Source: Leishmania mexicana MHOM/GT/2001/U1103
Taxonomy: Eukaryota > Euglenozoa > Kinetoplastea > Trypanosomatida > Trypanosomatidae
Assembly (NCBI RefSeq): GCF_000234665.1
Contig: NC_018336.1
Coordinates: 723,069 to 787,068 of the forward strand
Reading direction: 5' to 3'
DNA length: 64,000 nucleotides
Made by a program: the position numbers and the translations under genes. Of this stretch, positions 52,066 to 62,800 are shown one piece after another; position 1 is the stretch's first letter, and each line of letters starts with the position of its first letter. The notes under the pieces were generated by a model, which was given only the letters and a program-made list of their open reading frames with translations, was not told where the DNA came from and made no database searches.

Positions 52066-54672
52066 ATGCTCAAAAAGCTGACCGCTCGGCAGTACGCCCA
52101 GGTGCGGTGTCTGCTCATTGCGGCACACATCACTACCTTTGTCTTTTCTCTCGGCATGCTCGTTGTCGCCGTGTTGAAGCGGTTCCGCTACCTGGGCTAC
52201 TTCAGGATTGTGACTGAGCCGGACAGGGACGTGAACATCTCCAGTGGCCTCATGGTTGCCAGCGGCGCCGTCGCACTCGTTCAGCCATTGCTCTTTTTCT
52301 GCATACATGTTGTGTACCCCCTTGTCCGTCAGCGGCAGTGGGCCGTGCAGTATGATCGCATGCGACGCAGCGCGGGGACTGGGCAACAGGAACAGCAGGC
52401 GCAGCAGCCAATTCATGCCTTGCATGCGGAATTTTTATGTCACCAAAGTGCTCCGACTCATTTCGTGCGCACGTCGGCTCTCACTGTTCACGACTCGCAC
52501 TTGCACCCCCCGCTAAGCAGGATACACATCGAAGCGGAGGGGGCGCCACAGGGCAAAGCGGGCGCTGCTACAGAGGCTTCTACCGCTACCGCTACTACCT
52601 CTACTGCTACTACCTCTACTGCCGCGGCGGCTGCGTTCGATACCTCCCCCTCCAAGCCAGGACTAAAGCCTCCACAACCGGGATCTCCCCTGTCGCTAGA
52701 GGCGTCGTCTGGCCCGCCGCAGCAGCTGGAGTCGCAAGGTGCCCGCTTTTTCCCCACACCTCCGCAAAACGCGCGGGTGGCGCCGGGGGGCAGTTGTGTG
52801 ACGGTGGCACACAAAACAGGATCTCACCTTTTCTCATTTCCGCCCATTTCGGAGACCGAGGCGGATGTGGTCAATCCAATGACGTTGGTCTCTCCCTCGC
52901 CAAGTGTCAGGGAAGAGGCCCCAGAGCTGGGAGGCAAGATGCCTGTGGCTGCCGCGGTGCCGTCGGCGCGTTGCCTCACCAGCGGCTACCCGCCCTTTGG
53001 CGTTGGCAAGGTCCCTCCCAGCGTTGGCGCTGGTGAAGCGGTCACGTCTCGCGACAGATACGATGACGCGACAGCCGTGGTTGTGACGACAGCAGCAACC
53101 GCAGACGACGCTGGTGGCGGTGAATGCATTCCTGCTGTGTCTGACCCGGCTCCTTGGCTGCACTCTTACGTGACTCGCGCGATGGTGAAGTCGCCGGGCA
53201 GCGTTGCGATATATGGGTCCGGCGGAAAGGCATCGAGGCACCCGCACCGATGGTCGCCGGACACACTGGCACAACACACATTAGACACGCTGGACGACTT
53301 TGCTAGCAGCACCCTCGCTGTTGTCACGGAAGCCACACCAGATGATGCGGCATTCCGACCCAATGCCTCTGAGGCCCAGAGCACGACTAACCCGTTCCAC
53401 GCCCCGCCGACTGTCTTTGCGAGCTCTTCGGTGCCGTCGCTGACGCCGCCGCTTTTCTCGATGCACCCCAACGACGCTAGCGACACCACCAATACTCAGC
53501 AGGCCTGCACAGACGCCTCCTCTGTCACGTCGTCACGACTCTCGGCTGCGGTGACCCCTACAGTGACGCCCAATGCGGAGGTGCCGCGTGCCGCTTCGGT
53601 CCGAGAGAGAGAAGTCGGGGTACTGTCTCGTGAGGAGGTGCTGCCACCAAAAGTGTCTAGCAATAACGCGTCGCAGCACGGCCAGCGTCACCTCAGCTGC
53701 TCGGGCGACTTGCCACGGCGCAGCGCTGCATCGGCGTTTTTGCGAGCGCTGGCGTGGTTCATGCCCACCTGCTTCACGGCGGAGGCGTCGCCATCACAAA
53801 GTCATCCGGCGAGGCGGCCGTCCGCCTCACTTCTGAGCTCCTCCGTTCGGCCTTTGCCGCCCGCGCTTCTTCACATGTACTTCAACTCCGAAACGATGTT
53901 CCTCTCGCTGCTCAGAGCCTACTACATCTTCGCGGGTGTCGGGATCCTTCTCATGTACTTCTTTGGCATGCTCTGGCTGGTACGTATAGAGCTGCAAGGG
54001 TTAAACAGTCTCGTGTCGATGGCAGAAGGATGGAGCAACGTCTTCATTTATCAAGACGTGACGCCTTCTGTCGATGCTGCCTTGTGCAGTGTGGAGTTGG
54101 ACCGTAGATGCAGCGGTGGGTTGAGTCTCTGCAATGCAACGACGTATGCCAGCGCCGAGGCGGCGCACAACGTCAGCTGCCCCTTCTGTGAGGCATCGCA
54201 GCAGAGGTTGATCAGCACATTTACGCAGCTGTGCTCGATAGCGTACGATCCTAGCGTGCGATACACAAGGGCTTTCCTCATCTTTCTGACGCTCTCCGTT
54301 ATTGCCAGCCTGGTATCTCTCTGCGTTGCGGTTTTCAGCTGCGGAACAGGTGTTCTGGCGAGTGTCGGCTACGCGGCTCTTTCGAAACGGGAGGAGGTGC
54401 TGGAGGCGGAGGTGATGCTGGAAACAGGAGGTATCTTCTCCCCTACCGAGAAGGCACAAGGGTTGCACTCTTCGTACCCACCGACGCGCGCCTCATCACC
54501 GCTGCTCCACGCGGCTGCTGCTGATGAGATATCGTCACCGACAACGCCGATGACCGTGGCGCCCTCACGCGAGCGACTTATGCACACATTCGAAGGCCTG
54601 CACGCTCCGTCGGCTGCACTGCTGCCACCGTTGTCGGTTGTCATGGCGGAGATGTCCAGCAGCGGCGGTTAG
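52066..54672 (+). CDS. Four-TM protein with ~530-residue insert between TM2 and TM3
   Basis: Not recognised at family level. From the ATG at 52066 the protein has 868 residues. TM1 is about 14-36 (LLIAAHITTFVFSLGMLVVA), TM2 about 60-84 (MVASGAVALVQPLLFFCIHV). A low-complexity Ser/Thr/Ala/Pro segment of about 530 residues follows, including a Thr/Ala repeat near 170-190. TM3 is about 616-640 (YYIFAGVGILLMYFFGMLWL). Then comes a loop of about 95 residues with at least seven cysteines (CSVEL, RRCSG, SLCNAT, VSCPFC, QLCS) and N-glycosylation sites NAT and NVS. TM4 is about 737-762. A Cys-rich glycosylated loop between TM3 and TM4 recalls tetraspanins, but the diagnostic CCG is not seen (SCPFC at most). 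TM1-TM2 have only a short loop. A parasite-specific surface or flagellar membrane protein is possible. Confidence 0.8.
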   Translation: MLKKLTARQYAQVRCLLIAAHITTFVFSLGMLVVAVLKRFRYLGYFRIVTEPDRDVNISSGLMVASGAVALVQPLLFFCIHVVYPLVRQRQWAVQYDRMRRSAGTGQQEQQAQQPIHALHAEFLCHQSAPTHFVRTSALTVHDSHLHPPLSRIHIEAEGAPQGKAGAATEASTATATTSTATTSTAAAAAFDTSPSKPGLKPPQPGSPLSLEASSGPPQQLESQGARFFPTPPQNARVAPGGSCVTVAHKTGSHLFSFPPISETEADVVNPMTLVSPSPSVREEAPELGGKMPVAAAVPSARCLTSGYPPFGVGKVPPSVGAGEAVTSRDRYDDATAVVVTTAATADDAGGGECIPAVSDPAPWLHSYVTRAMVKSPGSVAIYGSGGKASRHPHRWSPDTLAQHTLDTLDDFASSTLAVVTEATPDDAAFRPNASEAQSTTNPFHAPPTVFASSSVPSLTPPLFSMHPNDASDTTNTQQACTDASSVTSSRLSAAVTPTVTPNAEVPRAASVREREVGVLSREEVLPPKVSSNNASQHGQRHLSCSGDLPRRSAASAFLRALAWFMPTCFTAEASPSQSHPARRPSASLLSSSVRPLPPALLHMYFNSETMFLSLLRAYYIFAGVGILLMYFFGMLWLVRIELQGLNSLVSMAEGWSNVFIYQDVTPSVDAALCSVELDRRCSGGLSLCNATTYASAEAAHNVSCPFCEASQQRLISTFTQLCSIAYDPSVRYTRAFLIFLTLSVIASLVSLCVAVFSCGTGVLASVGYAALSKREEVLEAEVMLETGGIFSPTEKAQGLHSSYPPTRASSPLLHAAAADEISSPTTPMTVAPSRERLMHTFEGLHAPSAALLPPLSVVMAEMSSSGG

Positions 54673-55644
54673 GTGGGGCCGCCGGTGAGGATGAAGGGGA
54701 GAGCGTCGTTGCCTCGCATGAATGAGGTGTGAAAGGTGTCGTCGCACTCCATGGTGGACGGCGCAGAAGACGCGAGCAGCCCGATGCAGATCCTTAACAA
54801 CAACCTAGTGGCATCTGTGAAATAGAAGGTGGAGACAAGGGGAGAAAGGGGACAGTGCGGATGCCCCTCTTGCATGTACTATGCCCACCCCTTGCAGCTG
54901 TCGTGCCCTTCAAGGCCTATGCGCTCTGGGCTGGGGTGGTTACCTCCTCCCTCTCTAGTCGCCCTTCTGTCCTCTATTGCACTCTACCTTACTGACCGCA
55001 CCACTTCCACTCGTTGTACCGTTTCGCTCCTACGCTTGGCGTCTGCACCTCTCCGCATGGGCCTTCTTTGGTGCCTTCGAGTTTGTGCTTCCGAGCGGAT
55101 GCGCGTCTTGTTGTCTGCCTCGTGTGCTATGTTGTGGTCATTCTCTGCGCGCTTCCTCGTTCTTCTCTATGTATTTGACCTATTATTATTAATTATTTTT
55201 TTTTTCGCGTGTGCTTGTCGATGATGTGTGGCTTATCTGGATCTCTCGCCCGTTTCTGGTTTAAACTTAGGTGTGTGTGCGTATGTGTGTGTTGCCGCCA
55301 CCATGGAACACCTTCTTTCTGTAGTTTGTGTCTTCTCCCTCTCCCTTTTCGGTGTGTGGGGGTGGGTTGGTGCGCATGGGCGTTGTGGCGTGTTTCAGGA
55401 TCTCTTAGTGTCTCCTCGACGTTGGGCATGCTGTGGCGATGTATTCATTTTCTCGCGTGTGCGCGCGCTCTCGTTTCCGCGCTTTCTACTCAGCGGTGGG
55501 AGCGTTTGCGTGGATGTCCTTCGTGTGGGTCTCTGCTTAGGCTTCTGCACACTTACCGGTGCATCTCGATTAGCTTTCGAGGGGGTCAACTTCACGCCGG
55601 CATCCCCATAGCGCTTCTGCCGCACTCCGCCCCTCCTCCCGTCA

Positions 55645-55744
55645 NNNNNNNNNNNNNNNNNNNNNNNNNNNNNNNNNNNNNNNNNNNNNNNNNNNNNNNN
55701 NNNNNNNNNNNNNNNNNNNNNNNNNNNNNNNNNNNNNNNNNNNN
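55645..55744. other. Assembly gap (100 N)
   Basis: Exactly 100 N, which is a conventional placeholder, so the true length is unknown. Both flanks are similar pyrimidine-rich sequence (CCGCCCCTCCTCCC before, CTCCTCCCCTCCTCCCC after). The missing DNA is probably a low-complexity C/T repeat. Confidence 0.98.
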
Positions 55745-56617
55745 CTCCTCCCCTCCTCCCCGCCCTAGTGTGACATCAAACACAAGCAAAGAAAAGGACC
55801 CGCGGCATGGGCTCTTGCTCTCCCTCGTAACTTCTCTGTTTCTTTTTTCCTCTCTCTCGCTCTCTTGCTCACTTTACGACGCACAAGCGGGTGCGTGCAC
55901 GTAACCGACGTGGATAAGTAGCGCACACATATATGTGTGTGTGTGCCCGTGTACATGATAGTGTCTCTGAGCACATGCACTCCTACTAAGAGAGTGGATT
56001 ATGTGTGCGTGCGTGTGTATGGAAGGGGGAGGGGGAGGGGGGAGGGGTGCGGCTGCTCACGTATCCTCCCTCCCGATCACAGTAGACTCCCTCTTTCTGC
56101 CCACCACTTCCACCGCATCTCCCTCCCTTTCTCTGCGCCTCTTCCAAAACGGACGCAGCTCTCCCCTTTTTGATCTTTGTTGTTCTTCGGTGGGAGGGGG
56201 GAGCAACGCCATAAAAAAAAGACGAGAAAACGAAAAAATCGGTTCATCATCAGCCTGTCTGTCTCTCATGTATATCCGCATCGCCACCACGCTGCGTCGC
56301 CCTTTTTTTGTTTTCATTCCTTCTCCCATTCCTCCCATTCCTTCTTCTGGCCCCTTTTTGCTTGTTGTTGTTGTTTTACCGCCCTTTTTCTGATTATCTC
56401 TGTGTTGCGTGTTTTTTTTTCTTTAGGCTCCTGTGCCTTTTATTATTCTTTCTCCTCCCCTCCCATCCCCTCTCCTCCCCACTGGCCTCCTGAAGTGATG
56501 CGCATTCAATCCCCTTCGTGACGGATGGATAGCAAACTGAGGAAGACGAAACATATCGGTCTCAGATAACGTATCGCGTGCTGCTATCCCGCTTCTCTTC
56601 TCTATACACCCAAAGCC

Positions 56618-56641
56618 ATATATATATATATATATATATAT
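56618..56641. repeat. (TA)n microsatellite, about 12 units
   Basis: Uninterrupted AT/TA run read directly. Confidence 0.97.
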
Positions 56642-56778
56642 TTCATATTTTTCCGTCGCTCGCCTTATCTAGTTTCGTGTTACACACAGACACAGACACA
56701 CGCGCACAAACAGCTACAAGCTCTCAGCAAATGATGTGCTTCTAGTGTGCCTTGCACGATTCCTTTCACTCGTTCAGG

Positions 56779-56795
56779 TATATATATATATATAT
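56779..56795. repeat. (TA)n microsatellite, about 8 units
   Basis: Second TA run, about 140 bases after the first. Confidence 0.95.
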
Positions 56796-56989
56796 TGCTT
56801 TTGGTGCCGTGTGCTCTTGTGTTTCTTTTTGTCTTGTGGTTCTCGCTTCTTCTCACCCACATCCGGGGCGGCCCGGGGGAGGCGGTGAGTATATTCCCTT
56901 CCACACCCATAGATACAGCGAACACGAGGTGACTGCGCCCCCGCCCCCGTTTGCATGCAGCTGTACCGCTGAGTGTGAAGCAACGGGAC

Positions 56990-58717
56990 TGGGGCCGACT
57001 CTGCGACGAGGACGAATGAGGTGAACCAAGACATAGAAAGGCAGGTGCTGCTGCAACGGACTCGCTTTCCCTCCTCATGACGCTCAGCGTGGGCCCTGCA
57101 ATTGTGGAGGAAAGCATGATTCGATGTATCGGGGCACATGTGCTGGCACCTCTAGCCCGTCGCGTGCGTCTTTCGCTTCCGTTCGTTTTTGGTTATTGTG
57201 AATTAGTCCGCAAGGACACAGCTGAAGAACTTCCGAAATCAGCCATGCTAGGACCGCTGACGCTAACTGCCCGAGTGGCGGACCCTATCAGGGACCTCAG
57301 ACGGCCACGCCTACATCTCTTCGAAAGCGCGCCACATGATGCGACACGCAGTCACAAGAGCTCCTTGGCGGCGGCTGTCTCACACCAGAAAAACAAGGAT
57401 GCTGGGCCTACGAGGCGACAGGAGACTGTTCTTGCCCAGTTCCGCACGGGGACCTGTCCGCACTTTGGATCCCTGCAGCGGCGGATGACTGACAGTGACA
57501 CGATTGCGTGCTGCCTACCACTGCGTTATCACAGTGGTGCCTCCCACCAGCAGTGCTTTCCTATGAGGGCGTCAGACCCTGCGTTGTGCCCGGCATACTA
57601 CGCGAGATTCGCGGGTCGCCCTGCACTCACAGCACACCTGATTGCACGCTGTGATCTTGCGCGCAATAACCTGACTACCCACATCTCACTCGCGCTGCAT
57701 GAGGTTCATCCGTCGAATGTCTACCGCTGCCCCCTGTGCCCCTTCAGTGCGGCAGGCTATGGGTTCTTTGTGCGCAGGAACATGCTTATCCGCTGACCCC
57801 CTTCTGCTTGACACACCCACGCTTGCCAATGAGGTGCGGATTCAGAAGAGGGCGGGATGCCGCTGCCGCCACGGACTCATGGCAGCGTCCCAACTGTCGT
57901 GGTACATGCAGGCAAGCCATCTAGACATGCCCCCAGACAACAACGTCGCTCTGAGGAAGGCCCCAAGATTCACTAGTGTGAGGACTGCGCGCACGCGCTC
58001 TCAAGCAAAGACGGCATGGTGTGCCACGTTCCAAGCAAGGCATTCAGAGGCTAGAGGAGTGCGAGTGATGCACGACACATGCGCAACGAGATCCATACGA
58101 ATCAGCCCCCAACGCGCATGGGTGCGAGACATGTGGCATCTCCTACATCCGATGGGATGGGCTGATGCGGTGCAGATGCCGGCAGCATGACGAGAGCGCC
58201 ACGAGTTTGCACCATCGAGTCCTCCAGACTCCCGTGTGAAGAGTCTCCGCACCACATTATGGAATGGCGCAGGTGGAGGCGAGTCAGGGAGAAGGATGGG
58301 ACGCACGCAGAGTGTGCAGGGTCTCCGAGGGCCTTGACCTGATACCGGCCAACTTCCTCCCTAAACTCATTCGACATGCGCCCGGACCCATCCCCTACCA
58401 CCCGCACGGAAGACGCCACCGCCTTCGCCCTCGAGCAGGACCCCAGACGCGGCCCTCTTGGACCAAGGCATGCAGTGCACCGATGTCCGGCTGCCGCCAC
58501 TCGCACCGCACGCATCCAAGGAAAGGACGAGAAAGGGGAGGAAGTGCCTGTTAGACACAGCGGTAGATTCGACGGCGGGCGGCTCGTTCCTGGAGGACCA
58601 GGACGTAGCCGCAGTGCCGCAGCGGTAGGTGAGCTGTGGCTGTGTGTGCCTATGCTTGCGGGCGTGTTCACGGCAGAGGGGCACTGCTCAACAAAAGGGC
58701 GTGACACAAAAACTCCA
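56990..58717 (+). mobile_element. Decayed ingi-type non-LTR retrotransposon (DIRE), 3' part
   Basis: The stretch reads as the 3' half of an ingi-clade element broken by frameshifts. An open piece at 57077-57796 begins with a degenerate RNase H end (FVFGYCELVRKDTAEEL, where F-x-x-GH...N-x-x-AD-x-LA is expected). It continues with DPIRDLRRPRLHLFESA, then TRRQETVLAQFRTGTCPHFG, which suits the region after RNase H in ingi-like elements. C2H2-type fingers follow in three different frames (listed separately). Near 58625-58640 the sequence GGTAGGTGAGCTGTGG also occurs in the short SIDER-like copy D, consistent with a shared 3' end. The 5' part (endonuclease and reverse transcriptase) is missing or unrecognisable. 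DIREs are known as dead relatives of ingi/L1Tc in Leishmania. Confidence 0.6.
57077..58200 (+). pseudogene. RNase H tail and C2H2 zinc fingers of the decayed element
   Basis: Finger-like units: CPAYYARFAGRPALTAHLIA (57592 on; second Cys replaced by Tyr), YRCPLCPFSAAG (57723 on), CRCRHGLMAASQLSWYMQAS with a following H (about 57860-57935, next frame), and CEDCARTLSSKDGMVCHV (57977 on, third frame). A last CRCRQHDESATSLHHRV piece lies near 58165-58215. C-terminal C2H2 fingers are characteristic of ingi/L1Tc proteins. Frame changes between units and lost Cys/His residues show that it is not functional. Confidence 0.55.
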
Positions 58718-58973
58718 CTGGCCTTCCCCTGATGGTGTGGGAGGAGTACACCTCAGTGCGCGGTATCCCGTGCCCCAGCGCCTCACTCGGTGGCGAAGCC
58801 GGGCAGCCGCTCCCTCCCTATCCCTTCCAAACGCCGAGCCACCTCTGGTGGTGACAGGGTCAAGCGCCTGCGACGGGGGGGGCGGGGTCCGAGCGATGCA
58901 TCGCCACTGGTGTCAGCGGCCTGCGACCGTGGACACCCTTGTACCATGCGTGTGATGGGCAGAGTGCCGGCGG
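58718..58973 (+). mobile_element. Truncated SIDER-like retroposon, copy C (plus orientation)
   Basis: From CTGGCCTTCCCCT at 58718 through GCAGAGTGCCGGCG at 58973 this matches the reverse complement of 32180-32437 and the start of copy B, with few mismatches. The Pr77-like block lies at 58833-58861. The copy stops abruptly after about 255 bases, so roughly the second half is missing. It sits directly behind the decayed ingi-type element in the same orientation, giving a tandem of the larger relic and its short relative. Confidence 0.65.
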
Positions 58974-59886
58974 GTGCATTCTGTTCTCTCTCCCCCTCAA
59001 CGACATCCACAAAGGCTGGTGCGGGGGTGGTGTTCGAAACGTAAATTGGTGCGTGCCGTGTAGACGGTGGCGCTCATGTCTCGGAGGTGATGGTGCCAGG
59101 GGCGGTAAAAAGTGGGGGTTCATAATAGGGAGGCGAACATAGAATGGAGCGAGGAGGCAAAAGAGGCGGGGCGCACGAACCGCTGGTTGAATGTTTGCTA
59201 GACCTCTCTCTGTCTGTGTGTGCACCCTTTCGCTTAGGCCAGGGTGTGATGCTCTTTCTCTTGTCCCTCCTATTCCGCAGTTGTCTGTTCAGCCTCTCGT
59301 CCACATCCCTCGCCGCTTCCTGTGTGACTGAGCTTCGTGAGCGCATAGTTGGTGGATGCTAGGCGTAATGGGCTGTTGTTGTGTGGTATGATCCGCCTAG
59401 AAGCTGCCGTCTTCTGCTTCCGCTGCGGCCGGGCTGATCAGCTCAGGGACGTGGCAAAGCGGCGTTGCTGATTCACTGCCCATCTCGGCAAACCGCTCTC
59501 TATCTCTGCTTCTCTCATTTCTTTCTGTTTGTGATATCATGCCGTATTACTCACTCCAGCACACACGCACGCTCATACGAACACACGTGCACCGCTGTCC
59601 ATCCTCCACCCTCTTCTGCGATCTATACCGGTGCTTGTCGGCGCTGTCTACCGCGAGAGGCCAACGGAGGCGTGCCGGTCAGTAGAGGAGAGGGTGTGAG
59701 GTCAGAGGATTCGCTCTCGAGTTCTTGTTGGATGTTGGAGGGCGCACCGCCGTCAGAGCGGCGCATGAGTGGGAAGGGGCAGACAGACGCGCACAAAGTC
59801 GAAATTATCCAGGCACACGCGCAAGCGCTTTGACGCTTGGCGCTTCGCCCTCATTGTCACACGACTACACACTCACCTGCCGAGAG
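58974..59886. other. Spacer before the ARMC2-like gene
   Basis: No supported gene. A CT-rich tract lies at about 59485-59530. The frame of the next gene is open back to a TTG at 59725 but contains no ATG before 59887. Some sequence just after 58973 may be diverged remainder of copy C. Confidence 0.4.
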
Positions 59887-62800
59887 ATGCCTCCCAAGAG
59901 GCCCTCTGGGCGTTCACTGGGGCCGGTGGGGCCGTCGTCAGTGACACCATCTACCCGCACCCCCCTTCATACACAGGAGCTGCTGCTGTTCAGCAGCCCC
60001 ATCTCTGCCACTCCGGCGAAACGATCGACATCGACGAACAAGCGGACAGGGTCTTCTCACGCTGCTGGAGCGCGCCAAGCTGGGCATTCCCGCGGTTTCT
60101 CGCAGCATCGCCAGGCACCATTCTCGAAGGCGGCCCGCGAATCAACCGAGCGCACACGAGCCGAGTACGAGCCTCTCCCTGAGCACTACCAGGCGGCACC
60201 CTGTACTTCATTCAAAGGGGTCTCTTCCATCGCCGTTGCAACGCCTGAGGTCGTCACAGCAAGCGCAAACGGCAGCCGGGTCCCGCTCCCGCCGCCCCGG
60301 CCGCAGATCCCGCCAGCGAACGGTGCTGGTCTTACTGTTACGGCAACAACCACCGCACCTCCCATCGTTGCCTCTGGCGCCGGAAGTCGTGTAATCCGTC
60401 TGCTGCGCGACGCACGCGCCGCGGTGCAAGACCCAATTCGACCTGAGACACCACTGGAGACCTTTGCAGCACTGCCTTCTCGTTCGACAGGTGTGTCAGC
60501 GGATGATCTCAGACCGAGTCGCACAGCCGCCTCTCTTCACGCTCGCCGCCCTGGCGGGCTGGAGAGCCGTTCGCAGCGCCGGCTGCCTGCTGGCTGGCGT
60601 CTAGCCCCCATGGCGCCACCTTCCTCAGCTTCGGCGTCGCCCTCTGATGCGGTTCTCCAGATAGCTGGAGGAAGCGCGGCTGCGTCTTTGATTGCACCCG
60701 ACGCCAAAGACACCATGTCTAGCAGCGCCGATCCCCCCGTATCCGTGTCTCACACATCTCCGATGCCTCCTGCAGGGATGCTCGAGCCCCCTGGTCGCCT
60801 CACAGCTGATAAGGATGCAAACAACGAGCAGGCGGGACAGCCGCCGGCAGCGTCTCGCAGTCACGGAATGGATGCCCAGGAGTTCAGCCAGCTTTACCAT
60901 GTGGCGCAGCAAGCAGGCGATTCAAAAATTGAACAGGCAGTTGATCTTCTTCTTCAGCTGAAGCAGTGGCTGGTGACATCCCTGCACTCTGCTGCAAAGA
61001 CGCCCGCGCTTGACGGCGTGGCTGTGGCGTGCCTGCAGACGACACTACTGCACTTTTGCAGGTATTGGCCCACTGGCGCCACGCTGCGACAGGCCGTGGA
61101 TTACTGCTCCTCCAGGAACTCTGACATAGAAGAATTCGGCAGTGCCGAGGGCTCTCGTGCAGCAGCCTCAGCAAGCACCACCCTTGCGCCACTCTTGTAC
61201 GCGCAAAGGGCCTTGCTTGCTGCGACCATCATGCTGCAGAGCTTCCCGGTCGCGGCGCTCGTGGCGGAGCCGATCTCGTTTGAGACAATGTTACGCACAC
61301 TGCACATCATTGCGGAGGCGGGTCTCGCCGAGTGGGTAGCGCGTGAGACTGGTGCTCTCGGGGCACTGGCAGAAGTTCTGCGGCTGCTGGCGGGGCCTGA
61401 GCTCGGTGCTCAGCCGCAGGCGGTGCAGTGGGTTGAGTGGGTCTTGGACACCGTCGCCCGTTGTTGCGAAGACGCCGCCGACACTGCTGCCGTCACCGCG
61501 TCTCATGGTGCTCCTCAGGGGGCTGGCGATCTGAGCGTGCCTCGACCTCGGCAGCGACTGCACAGCAGTGGCTTGTCGTCAGCCACGAGTCGTCCTCTTT
61601 CAGGCTGCGGGGAGACAGACGTGATTCGCGGCAGCGGACTTGTAGACGGCGGAGTTCAGAACCAGCTGCGTCGCACGCAGCGCCGGAAAAAATCATGCCA
61701 TGCGGAGTCCTCCTCCCATCACCTCCATCCACATCCTGTCAACAACGCGTCCTTCGCTGACTCCATCTCTTCAGGGTCACCTCTGAGCTTTATTCAGAGT
61801 GAGGGCGGCGGGGCTGCTGCCGCGGCTTTTGCGCTCCTTCCACCCCGCATTGCACCAGCGGAACACGAGAACCTTCTTGACCACCTTGTGTCTCTCGGCT
61901 TTCTATCTACTCTGCAGCGGATCACCGATCATGCGCTAGCCCAGTGTGCACCTTCGACCGGCGATCGGGCAGGTGCGTCGGCAGGGGATGTCCTTGCATC
62001 TCTGCTGCCTATCATTGGTACTCTTTATCGATGTTTTGCTCAGAGTTACCCGGAGGAGTTGCGTGGGGTCGGCGTCTTGGGCACTCTTACGAGCATGCTA
62101 AACATGTGCGCGGCGGACGCGGCAACGGTCGAGGCGGCCGCGCGCACCTTGGTGAAACTAACCTACGCCGATGAGTGCTTGGCGGAGATGCAGGCAGGAA
62201 CTGCCGTGATTGCAGCCGCCGCGCACGCGCTGCACTCACAGCTGTTCCGCACGCACGCAGACACACCGCAAGAGTCGTCAATAGAGCTCCTAGTCTCCCG
62301 TCTGTGCGGCGTGATGGCCCGCGTCGCAGAGGACAGCACGGCGCAGCAGGAGTACCTTGTGTCTACTCCGATGGTGGACCTCTTGGAGGCTCTAACAACG
62401 CGTTACGTTACCGTCTCCGGCCCTGCAGACGCCGAGCTAGAGCCTTTCCGCGATTCGTTGCCGCTGCCGCCATCACCAGTGCTACAGGCTGTGGTCTGGG
62501 TGCTTGGTATTGCATCCATGTCACCCCAGTGTCCCTTGCAGCTCGTGCGGTCAGTGACGCCGCCGCTGGTGCGCCTCTTGGCGGTGCTGAGGAAAACGCC
62601 GAATATGCACTTGACGGCTGTGTACGTGCTCATGTGCCTCAGCAATCTGTCGTACTTCTTCGGCGCCTTTGAATCTGTAGAGCTGCCCCACAGTGAGAAG
62701 GACGGCGGGTGTGCGTCCGACTGGCTTCCCTCCCTCTACAGCTCCCTCGGGTTGCTGCTGGCGCATTACCTGTTTGAGGACAATGTCGAGGCCACTGTGG

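Larger units (their letters stand above)
54673..56989. other. Long spacer including the assembly gap
   Basis: No supported gene. It contains T- and CT-rich tracts near 55190-55206, 55820-55875, 56320-56345 and 56440-56490, G runs near 56022-56045, the N gap at 55645-55744, and (TA)n at 56618-56641 and 56779-56795. A gene could be hidden only if most of it were inside the gap. Confidence 0.5.
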
